Origin: Marinococcus halophilus
Lineage (GTDB): Bacteria > Bacillota > Bacilli > Bacillales > Marinococcaceae
Direction of reading: 5' to 3'
Assembly: GCF_002265875.1 (NCBI RefSeq)
Contig: NZ_NPFA01000004.1
Coordinates: forward strand, 62,001 to 126,000
Length of the DNA stretch: 64,000 nt
In this document: positions 8,109 through 16,500 of the stretch, one piece after another
Layout of the letters: each line of letters opens with the position of its first letter
Position numbering within the stretch: the first letter of the stretch is position 1
Notes under the pieces: generated by a model
Seen by the model: the letters and a program-made list of their open reading frames with translations, nothing else
Database searches by the model: none
Told to the model about the DNA's origin: nothing
Translations under genes and position numbers: made by a program

Positions 8109-9314
8109 TTAGTTTTGCACGCTTTCAGCTTTTGGCAGCGAAGCCAGCGCCTGTTCCAGATCGTTAATGAGGTCATCTGCATCTTCAATGCCGACCGAGT
8201 AGCGCACAAGGCTTTCGGGGATACCGAGCGCTGCCCGCTCTTCCGGCGTATTTTCTACGTGGCTCGTCGTTCTTGCCGGACCAACCGTTGTTTCCACCGA
8301 CCCGAGGTTTGCCGCCCGGTTGGCGTACTCAAGCTTTGGCAGAAACTGGCGTACAGCATCCATTCCACCTTTTAGCGAGAAGCTGAACATGCCGCCAAAC
8401 TGGTTCATCTGTTTCGCCGCAATATCATGACCCGGATGAGTTTTAAGCCCTGGGTAGAAAACCTGGTCGACCTGCTCATGATTTTGCAGATGTTCAGCGA
8501 TTTTCATCGCGGATTCACACTGCTGGCGCACCCGGAGATGTAATGTTTTCATGCCCCGAATCATCAGGTAGGCAGCCATTGGATCCATTGTAGCTCCGTT
8601 AATTTCGCGGTAATGAAAGATTTTTTCTACCAGGTCTTTCCGTCCGCATACTGCTCCACCGAGGGCGTCTGCGTGTCCTCCTAGAAACTTCGTCGCACTG
8701 TGAATAACAAGATCCACACCAAATTCGAGCGGGTTCTGGTTGATAGGGGTTGCGAACGTATTGTCAACAAACACAAGTGCGCCTACTTCTTTTGCTACCT
8801 TGGTCATTCGCTCAATGTCAGTAATTTTCACTGTAGGGTTTGTTGGCGTTTCTAAATACAAAACGTCGCAGCCTTTCCGCACTTCTGCTTCAATTTCTTC
8901 GTGGTTGCCTGTTTCACAGAGTGCAACCTCGATGTCCATATGCGGAAGAAACTCAGTAAAGATTTTATTGGTGCCTCCGTACGTATCTTTCATCGATACT
9001 ACCCGGTCGCCAGGGCGAAGGAACGTAGCCAGGGAGTTGCTGATTGCCGCCATGCCGGTTGAAAAACTTGTAGCCGCTTCAGCGTCTTCCAAAATACGGA
9101 TTTTATCTTCGAACGACTGCAGGGTTGGATTGGTGTTCCGGCCATAGATATGCCCTTCTTTTTTTCCTGTTGCCACATCATACCAATGGTCTAAATCATC
9201 GTAAGTATAGGCAACACTGTGGACTACCGGAACCTGGGTAGCTCCAAAAGCGCGGTATTCTTTTTCTCCTGCCCATACTGCTTTCGTTGAACGATTAATG
9301 TGTGTGTTTGCCAT
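8109..9314 (-). CDS. trans-sulfuration-type PLP enzyme (Cys/Met metabolism family)
   Basis: A 401-residue fold-type I PLP enzyme of the cystathionine gamma-synthase/gamma-lyase/methionine gamma-lyase family. K209 in S-A-T-K-F-L-G-G-H is the PLP lysine; Y-G-R-N-x-N-P-T near 57-63 and the F-S-T-G-M-A-A loop are typical, and the C-terminal S-V-G-I-E-D motif is intact. It is the first gene of the ectoine operon. The reaction here is unknown: the family catalyses gamma-replacement or gamma-elimination, so homoserine esters or perhaps diaminobutyrate are candidates. The start was placed at the ATG 9314; a TTG at 9326 directly abuts the GGGAAGG site. Confidence 0.78.
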   Translation of the reverse strand: MANTHINRSTKAVWAGEKEYRAFGATQVPVVHSVAYTYDDLDHWYDVATGKKEGHIYGRNTNPTLQSFEDKIRILEDAEAATSFSTGMAAISNSLATFLRPGDRVVSMKDTYGGTNKIFTEFLPHMDIEVALCETGNHEEIEAEVRKGCDVLYLETPTNPTVKITDIERMTKVAKEVGALVFVDNTFATPINQNPLEFGVDLVIHSATKFLGGHADALGGAVCGRKDLVEKIFHYREINGATMDPMAAYLMIRGMKTLHLRVRQQCESAMKIAEHLQNHEQVDQVFYPGLKTHPGHDIAAKQMNQFGGMFSFSLKGGMDAVRQFLPKLEYANRAANLGSVETTVGPARTTSHVENTPEERAALGIPESLVRYSVGIEDADDLINDLEQALASLPKAESVQN

Positions 9315-9326
9315 GATTGAACACAA

Positions 9327-9517
9327 CCTTCCCTGTTACTATTTTTTCTCTATTTTTAGTGTATAGATTATTTGGTTAAATTCCATTCACACAATTGTAT
9401 GAAGTTTCGCACTTTTTTTTGCACAATGTGCATGACACATTATCTTCCATGCAAATATGGTAGAATAAAACTAGAAGAAAAATTTACGTTTTTGGTACTG
9501 TAAAGGGGTGTCTCGCG
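9327..9517. promoter_or_regulatory. divergent control region between ectoine operon and pucR-type gene
   Basis: This 191-bp A/T-rich stretch separates two divergent transcripts. It holds an inverted repeat TGCAC-AAT-GTGCA at 9420-9432, a perfect 8-bp palindrome ACAATTGT at 9391-9398, a candidate minus-strand -10 TATACA at about 9361-9366, and a TAGAAT at 9461-9466 that could be the pucR -10. No clear -35 partner is visible for either. The palindromes are the best operator candidates for the PucR-type regulator. Confidence 0.5.
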
Positions 9518-11227
9518 ATGATTTCCATGCAACAAATATTACAGCTTCCGATTATGAACACGGCCCTTCCATTGACGTCGAATGCCGATTCAAGCTCAAT
9601 TACAGTCTACTGGGCATCGGTCATAGAAACACCTGTAGAAGATTTTGTCCGGCCGCGGGAATTAATTTTAAGCTCGGGGATCGGCTGTCAAAATGACCGG
9701 GAGCTGCTGGAATTTATTGAAGAACTGATGGAAGCGGGAGCGAGCGGCTTAATTTTGTCGGTCGGTCACTATATTTCGTCTATTCCTGATGTCGTAATTG
9801 ATTTTTGTGAAACAAAAGCGTTTCCGCTTGTGGAAGTTCCGTGGGAAGTTCGCTTTTCGGACATTACAGAAGCGATTTCTGGAGCTCTTCATAAAAGCTC
9901 TCTGCGTTCCATTGATGTGTCAAATAAAATCCGCACAGACCTTCTCGAAATTATTCTCGAGGGCAAAGGTATGGAAGCGATTGCTTCTTACGTATACGAA
10001 CAGCTGCAGATCCCAATGCTCGTAGTGGATAAACGCGGCCGCCTGAAAGCCCAGACGGACCAGTCAGCCGGGGCAGCTGAGTGGTGGAACAAGTATTTAA
10101 GCCAGGGGGGCAACCCGCTTTTTCCTCCTTTTCAGCAGCCGGATCCGGAAAAGACCCTGCCGGCAAATATGGAATGGATGGACACTGATGCCGGCACTCT
10201 GCTGCGTTTAACTGTGCAGACGACCCAGGATATCCAGGGCTATATGATTCTTCAATGGCCCAGCAATAAAGAAAAGCATGACGTGTTTGAAGAATACACC
10301 CTGCTTCTTCTTGAGCACTCGGTCACTACTTCTGCTCTCTGCTTTCTGCATGACCAGACAGCGCTTGAAACCGAGATGCGCTTGAAGGATGATTTTGTCT
10401 GGAGCCTGGCCAAAGACAATTACGAATCCCGGGACCAGGCGTTATCCCGTGGAAAATCATTAGGCTATAACTTAGAGCTTCCTTACATCTGCTTTGTGGC
10501 AAAGCCCGAAAATGTTGAACGGGTTTTCCACGCAGAATCCCCACCGCTGTCGTATGACCACTGGCTCGAACAGATCGGCTATACGTTTGAAGAAGAAGTC
10601 TCCCATGCAAGTCGTTATTTAAAAGCCCGGGTGATGAGCACTTTTCAAAAATCCGAACTCATTGTCTATTTGGAAATGCATCCGACCATGATGTATGATA
10701 CCGTTTATTATTTCGCTGAAACGGTGCAGTACCGTCTCGAGCAGAAAATCCCTCACCTTGTCATCTCCTGGGGTGTCAGCAAAACAGCCGCCCCGTGGGA
10801 ATTTGTGGCCAGCTTTTCGGAAGCTTCCTCTGCGCTTGATGCCGGCCGCAGACAGCGGGGCTTCGGCTACATTCATACGTACGAAGACACGCGTTTCGAC
10901 CGGGCTCTGATGTCTCTTGCCAAAAATGAAGAAATCCGCCAGATTGCTGAAGCTACAGTTGCCCCCCTTCATCATTATTCCGTTGAACGGGGCATTGATT
11001 TAATGAAAACGGTCCGCACCTATAACGAATGCAAAGGGAACGTCAGCCAGACCTCGCGGGAGTTAAACCTGCACCGCCAGTCCCTTTTATACCGCCTAAA
11101 AAAAATTGAGTCGCTTACAAGCTGTGATTTAAATAATTCCGACGATTTGTTTTTAATCGAGCTTTCCATCCGGCTTCATACGGCCGGAGCCCTGTTTGTT
11201 ACCGATGAGCGTACGTCTCACGCATAA
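9518..11227 (+). CDS. PucR-family transcriptional regulator
   Basis: A 569-residue regulator with the PucR layout: an N-terminal PucR ligand domain at about residues 5-125 (R-E-L-I-L-S-S-G-I-G, then E-E-L-M-E-A-G-A-S-G-L), a GGDEF-like/linker region at about 300-430, and a C-terminal PucR-type helix-turn-helix at about 495-555 (L-M-K-T-V-R-T-Y-N-E-C-K-G-N-V-S, then L-N-L-H-R-Q-S-L-L-Y-R-L-K-K-I). PucR proteins usually respond to a nitrogen-rich substrate or metabolite. Its divergent placement next to the doeA operon makes it the likely activator of ectoine use. AAAGGGGTG lies 7 bases before the ATG. A terminator follows. Confidence 0.88.
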   Translation: MISMQQILQLPIMNTALPLTSNADSSSITVYWASVIETPVEDFVRPRELILSSGIGCQNDRELLEFIEELMEAGASGLILSVGHYISSIPDVVIDFCETKAFPLVEVPWEVRFSDITEAISGALHKSSLRSIDVSNKIRTDLLEIILEGKGMEAIASYVYEQLQIPMLVVDKRGRLKAQTDQSAGAAEWWNKYLSQGGNPLFPPFQQPDPEKTLPANMEWMDTDAGTLLRLTVQTTQDIQGYMILQWPSNKEKHDVFEEYTLLLLEHSVTTSALCFLHDQTALETEMRLKDDFVWSLAKDNYESRDQALSRGKSLGYNLELPYICFVAKPENVERVFHAESPPLSYDHWLEQIGYTFEEEVSHASRYLKARVMSTFQKSELIVYLEMHPTMMYDTVYYFAETVQYRLEQKIPHLVISWGVSKTAAPWEFVASFSEASSALDAGRRQRGFGYIHTYEDTRFDRALMSLAKNEEIRQIAEATVAPLHHYSVERGIDLMKTVRTYNECKGNVSQTSRELNLHRQSLLYRLKKIESLTSCDLNNSDDLFLIELSIRLHTAGALFVTDERTSHA

Positions 11228-11244
11228 AAGAACAAAACACGAAA

Positions 11245-11276
11245 ATAACTCTGCCCACGGGCAGAGTTATAATAAT
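11245..11276. terminator. bidirectional terminator between pucR-type gene and kapB
   Basis: A perfect 12-bp stem ATAACTCTGCCC (11245-11256) with GGGCAGAGTTAT (11259-11270), followed by an A/T-rich run ending in five T. The kapB stop codon (11267-11269) lies inside the right arm, so the two convergent genes share it. Confidence 0.8.
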
Positions 11277-11644
11277 TTTTGCCGCTCGTAATCCGTTTTT
11301 ACGTCACGAAGCGTTTTTAACGATTTTTGGGAAAATTCATCTTCTTTACTTTCAAGTTCCTGCTCGTAAGCATTAAATGCCTGCCGGAGAGATTCTTTAT
11401 AAGTCATGTCAGGCGCTGTGTCAATTGGCTTCACGGCTTTTTTCTGTACCCAGATTTTTTCCTTTTCCGCAAGCGCCCGGCGTTCATGAAAAATTGGCAC
11501 ATTCGTCTTTTTTGGCTGGTGCAGATCTCCCTGCTTAGGATGCTCTAGTACCATCTGTACTTCCATCAGCCACTGTTCTGGATTTTCTTTCACAGGGATT
11601 CCAACATAAATTCCTGATTTGTAAGGAAATCGATACTGTTCCAT
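11267..11644 (-). CDS. kapB: kinase-associated protein B (KapB)
   Basis: A 125-residue protein matching KapB: a basic N-terminal beta domain with K-S-G-I-Y-V-G, then the conserved V-L-x-H-P-x-Q-G-D-L-H and V-P-x-F-H-E-R-R-A-L-A blocks at about 32-60, and a helical C-terminus ending in Y-E-R-Q. In B. subtilis KapB is needed for KinB signalling into the sporulation phosphorelay. No kinB is visible nearby. It follows a 74-residue membrane protein by 19 bases. AAAGGTGG precedes the ATG by 7 bases. Confidence 0.85.
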   Translation of the reverse strand: MEQYRFPYKSGIYVGIPVKENPEQWLMEVQMVLEHPKQGDLHQPKKTNVPIFHERRALAEKEKIWVQKKAVKPIDTAPDMTYKESLRQAFNAYEQELESKEDEFSQKSLKTLRDVKTDYERQKLL

Positions 11645-11663
11645 CTTTTTTCCACCTTTCCTG

Positions 11664-11888
11664 TCAGCCTCCCGGCGTTATCGCAACAAACCATTCCCAC
11701 AACATCTCTGCCCACGGCACAAGATGCGTGTTTGTCCATTCATTATATTCGCTCCATCCGAAAAGCACCTGGGCCATTTCCCCGGAAAACGAAACCATTA
11801 CAAACAATAACGCCGTTGCCAAAATTAGTACGATGATGACTGCATAAACAATTAGTGCTGTTAAAATCCCTTTCGTAACTTTTTTCAC
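11664..11888 (-). CDS. small membrane protein of unknown function
   Basis: A 74-residue protein starting at a GTG (11886-11888) with GGAGTAGGG upstream. One strong membrane helix runs over about residues 8-33, after two lysines, so N-in topology is likely. A Trp-rich tail (residues about 44-70) follows and has a second amphipathic or partial membrane segment. I do not recognise the family. It is 19 bases upstream of kapB in the same direction, so it may share its transcript. Confidence 0.6.
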   Translation of the reverse strand: MKKVTKGILTALIVYAVIIVLILATALLFVMVSFSGEMAQVLFGWSEYNEWTNTHLVPWAEMLWEWFVAITPGG

Positions 11889-11979
11889 TATAAACCCTAC
11901 TCCAACAAAGTTTTAATCTATTGTATCAGATTATTTATAAAAATTCATTACAGTACGTGAAATTTAAATATTTTTTCTT

Positions 11980-12009
11980 AAAAAAGCCCGGAGTTACCGG
12001 GCTTTTTTC
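11980..12009. terminator. terminator of gltB-gltD
   Basis: AAAAAGCCCGG, a 5-base loop and CCGGGCTTTTTT. On the minus strand it begins 2 bases after the gltD stop. The A and T runs on both sides let it work in either direction. Confidence 0.9.
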
Positions 12010-12011
12010 TA

Positions 12012-13496
12012 CTACTGCAGATTGGTCGTTCCCATCAAAAATCGATCGCACTCGCGGGCTGCTTCGCGTCCTTCGTGGATAGCCCAGACTACAAGGCTTT
12101 GGCCACGACGGTTGTCGCCTGCTGCGAATACTTTTTCATTGTTAGTCACATAACTTCCGTACTCGGCATTCACTGTGCTTCTTTCAGTACGCTCGATTTC
12201 CATCTGCTCAAGAAGCTCCTGTTCCGGGCCGGTAAAGCCAACAGCTAGCAATACAAGGTCTGCTTTCCAGACACGCTCGGTCCCAGGCACTTCATGGCGG
12301 ACCTTTTGGCCATCCTCAAAGACAGTTTCCACTTCCACCGTATGGATTTCTTTTACCTGGCCTTTTTCGTTTCCAACAAATTTCTTAGTCATAACTTTGT
12401 ATGCACGCGGGTCATCACCTTGAAGAGCGGCCGCTTCTTTGTGACCGTCCTCCTGCTTATAAACAAGTGGATACAGCGGCCACGGGTTATCTTCTGGACG
12501 GTCGTTGTCTTTTTCTTTATTGATATCAAATTGTGCCAGGGAGGCGCAGTTGTGACGGAGGGAAGTCGTAATACAGTCCACACCGGTGTCCCCGCCGCCG
12601 ATGACGATTACATGCTTGTCTTTTGCGCTGATATAGCGTCCGTCTGCGAGATTCGAATCCAGCAGGGATTTTGTGTTTCCGCGAAGAAAGTCCATCGCGT
12701 AGTGGATTCCTTTTAATCCGCGTCCTTCTGCTGGCACATCACGGTGCTTCTGGGCTCCGGTACAGAGAATAACCGAATCGTATTCTTCGTCAAGCTGCTC
12801 GGATGTAATATCTTTTCCGACATCGACGCTTGTCCGAAATTCGATGCCTTCTTCTTCCATAATGTCTGTTCGCCTGGTAATTGTTTCATTTTCCAGTTTT
12901 ACTTCCGGGATACCGTAGGCAAGCAGTCCACCAATGCGATCGTCCTTTTCGAAAACTGTAACCGTATGACCCGCACGGTTCAGCTGTTGTGCTGCTGCAA
13001 GTCCAGCCGGTCCGGAACCAATCACTGCCACTTTTTTGCCTGTTCTCGTTTTTGGAGGCTCAGCTGTAATCCAGCCTTCCTTAAACCCTTTTTCAACGAT
13101 ATGATACTCAATTGATTTAATGGTTACAGGGTCATCGTTGATAGCTACCGTGCAGGAGCCTTCGCACGGAGCCGGGCACACTCTTCCGGTGAATTCCGGG
13201 AAGTTGTTCGTTTTATGCAGGCGTGTTAATGCTTCCTGCCATTTCCCGCGGTAGACAAGGTCATTCCATTCTGGAATTAAATTGTACACCGGACAGCCAA
13301 TTTCATCGGAACCCACCATGGAAGTGCCGGCCTGGCAGAAAGGAATTGCACAGTCCATACAGCGGGCGCCCTGTTCCTGGAGTTTGTCTTCCGGCATCAT
13401 GATTTGAAACTCCTGCCAATTTTTCACCCGTTCGAGCGGATCCAGCTTGCTTGGAGCTTCTCTTTTATATTCTAGAAAACCTGTTGGCTTCCCCAT
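12012..13496 (-). CDS. gltD: glutamate synthase (NADPH) small subunit
   Basis: A 494-residue GltD. The N-terminal Fe-S segment has C46, C49 and C54 (C-M-D-C-A-I-P-F-C) and a second Cys set ([12 protein letters not shown]) near 100-110. An FAD Rossmann motif ([10 protein letters not shown]) lies near 157 and an NADPH motif (I-G-G-G-D-T-G-V-D) near 300. It passes electrons from NADPH to GltB, which makes glutamate from glutamine and 2-oxoglutarate. The ATG at 13496 is chosen because the family starts M-G-K-P-T-G-F and GGGAG lies upstream; an upstream in-frame start would add 15 residues without homology. It follows gltB by 89 bases. Confidence 0.96.
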   Translation of the reverse strand: MGKPTGFLEYKREAPSKLDPLERVKNWQEFQIMMPEDKLQEQGARCMDCAIPFCQAGTSMVGSDEIGCPVYNLIPEWNDLVYRGKWQEALTRLHKTNNFPEFTGRVCPAPCEGSCTVAINDDPVTIKSIEYHIVEKGFKEGWITAEPPKTRTGKKVAVIGSGPAGLAAAQQLNRAGHTVTVFEKDDRIGGLLAYGIPEVKLENETITRRTDIMEEEGIEFRTSVDVGKDITSEQLDEEYDSVILCTGAQKHRDVPAEGRGLKGIHYAMDFLRGNTKSLLDSNLADGRYISAKDKHVIVIGGGDTGVDCITTSLRHNCASLAQFDINKEKDNDRPEDNPWPLYPLVYKQEDGHKEAAALQGDDPRAYKVMTKKFVGNEKGQVKEIHTVEVETVFEDGQKVRHEVPGTERVWKADLVLLAVGFTGPEQELLEQMEIERTERSTVNAEYGSYVTNNEKVFAAGDNRRGQSLVVWAIHEGREAARECDRFLMGTTNLQ

Positions 13497-13585
13497 TTCC
13501 TTCACTCCCACTTTTAAAATCGTTGCACGCTGTTCGCACAACGCCTTTATTTGAAAAGTCAGGAAGGCTCTAAAAGCCCCCCCTA

Positions 13586-16500
13586 TTAATTTCCAGTGAC
13601 TTTCTCTTTATCTTTATCTCCCTCAGTTGTTGCCTCCTGGAAGGCTTCAAGTACAGCGTCCGCTTCGCTTAAACCGTTGTCTACTCTTTCCTGAATCGAC
13701 TGCAGCATCGCCTGGTAGTCGTATGGAATGACTTTCACAAAATGCTCTTGTTCGGTTTCCCAGGCAGCGAGAATGCGTTCTGCCACTTCACTGCCTGTCT
13801 GTTTTCCGTGCATTTCAATCATCTGACGGACTTCCTGCTCGTCCTGTGCGGATTCGAGCGGCTCCAGGCCTACCATTTCGCTGTTGTATTTGCTTTCCAG
13901 TGTACGGTCGGGGTCGTACACGTACGCTACGCCACCAGACATCCCTGCTGCGAAGTTCTTTCCAGTAACGCCGAGATTGACGACCACGCCTCCGGTCATA
14001 TACTCACAGCCGTGATCCCCGACGCCTTCGACTACGACTTTCGCTCCGCTATTTCTGACACAAAACCGTTCTCCGGCTACCCCACGGACATAAGCCTCTC
14101 CAGAAGTAGCTCCGTAAAACGTGGTGTTTCCGATGATAATGTTATCCTCCGGCTCAAACGTAGACGTATCCGGCGGCGTAACGATCAATTTCCCGCCTGA
14201 GAGTCCTTTGCCGATATAGTCATTGGCATCACCAATCAGGCTTAGCGTCATGCCCTTAGGGATAAACGCCCCGAAGCTCTGTCCCGCGGAACCGTAGAAG
14301 GTAAATCTGATGGTGTCCTCCGGCAGGCCTTCGACTCCGTATTTCTGGGTAATTTCGCTTCCGAGCATCGTTCCGGCCACCCGGTTCGTGTTTTGAATAT
14401 CGAATTCTCCAAATACCGGTGTCCGGGATTCAAGAGCGTCCTTGGCCGCGTGCTTTAGCGTCGTTTCATCAAGAGATATATTCAACTCATGGTCCTGTTT
14501 AATGTGAGCCACGTGCTTCGATTGATTTTTCGCTTTCGGCCGGTGAAGCAGGTTAGACAGATTCACGGTCTGTGCTTTTTTATTATTGACTGATTCTACC
14601 TGCTTCAGCACCTCGGTATGTCCGACCATATCGTCGACACTGCGGAAACCGAGCTCTGCCATAATTTCACGCAACTCTTCAGCCACAAAAGTCATAAAGT
14701 TTACGACATTGTCGGGCTTGCCCATGAATTTTTTCCGCAGTTCAGGATTTTGTGTCGCCACACCTACCGGACACGTATCGAGGTGGCAAACACGCATAAT
14801 GACACAGCCGAGCACTACGAGCGGTGCCGTAGAAAATGCATATTCTTCTGCGCCGAGAAGTGCGGCCACCGCTACGTCCCGGCCTGTCATCAGCTTGCCA
14901 TCCGTTTCCACTGAGATCCGATTCCGCAGATTATTCATTACAAGCGTCTGGTGTGTTTCCGCCAGGCCAATTTCCCAGGGAAGGCCGGCATGCTTAATGC
15001 TTGTCCGGGCTGCTGCCCCTGTGCCGCCATCGTAACCGCTGATGACTACGTGGTCTGCGCGTCCTTTTGCGACTCCGGCAGCAATGGTGCCGACCCCGGT
15101 CCCTGAAACAAGCTTTACGCTGACACGGGCATTCGGGTTGGCATTTTTCAAATCATGGATCAGCTCCGCTAAATCCTCAATCGAATAAATGTCATGGTGC
15201 GGCGGTGGAGAAATCAAGCCGACACCTGCTGTCGTACCACGCACTTCCGCAATCCATGGGTACACTTTTTTGCCGGGAAGCTGTCCGCCTTCGCCTGGCT
15301 TTGCCCCCTGAGCAATTTTGATTTGTATCTCATCGGCGTTCACCAGATAGTGGCTTGTAACACCAAAACGTCCTGAAGCTACCTGTTTGATTGCACTCCG
15401 GCGCAGGTCGCCGTTTTCATCCGGCGTAAACCGCTCTGGATTTTCCCCGCCTTCACCCGTATTTGATTTCCCGCCAATACGGTTCATCGCAATTGCGAGT
15501 GCTTCGTGGGCTTCCTCGGAGATAGAGCCAAACGACATTGCTCCGGTTTTAAAGCGTTTAAAAATGTTTTCCACCGGTTCCACTTCATCGATACTGACAG
15601 GTTCACGTACGCCTTTGTTAAATTCGAGCATCCCGCGAAGAGTTGTCTGCTCCTGTTCCTGTTTATCAATAGCATCTGAATATTTTTTAAACAAGGTAAA
15701 ATCATTTGTTTTTGCGGCGTGCTGAAGCATATGGATGGTATGCGGATTATACTGGTGAGGTTCGCCATTTCGCCTCCACTGCAGATCATCTCCCGGGTCA
15801 AGCGTTGTGTCCAGGCCTTCCCGGTCATTGTAAGCCCGGAAGTGGCGCTCGAGGACGTCTTCAGCAATAATTTCTGTGCTTACACCACCGATTCTCGAGG
15901 ATGTCCATGTGAAATAGCGATTGATCACTTCGTCATTAATGCCGACAGCTTCAAAAACCTGGGCGCCCCGGTAACTCTGTACCGTAGATATGCCTATTTT
16001 CGAAAGAACCTTCATGATCCCTTTCGTAGCCCCTTTAATATACGTGCTTACTGCTTCCACGTAGGAGCCTTCCATTAATCCTTCTTTGATCATGTCATCG
16101 ACCGAATCAAAGACGAGATAAGGGTTGATCACTTCTGCCCCGTATCCGAGCAGCACTGCCAGATGATGCACCTCCCGTGGTTCAGCACTTTCAAGCACCA
16201 GGCTGACGTCTGTCCGGCGGCCCGTGCGGATCAGGTGGTGATGCAGGCCGCTGACGGCAAGCAGAGCTGGTATTGGGGCAAAGGTCTCGCCTACATCGCG
16301 ATCGCTTAAAATAAGAATGGTCGAGCCGTCATCGATGAATTGGTCCGCCTGCTCAAATAACCGTTCGAGGGCGTCTTCCATTTCATTAGCTCCTTTTGCA
16401 GCTTCAAAAACGATAGAAAGCGTAGAAGCAGCAAACCCTTCCTGTTTATTGGATCGCAGCTTGGCTAAATCCTCGTTGTTGACTATTGGCTTTTTTAAAT

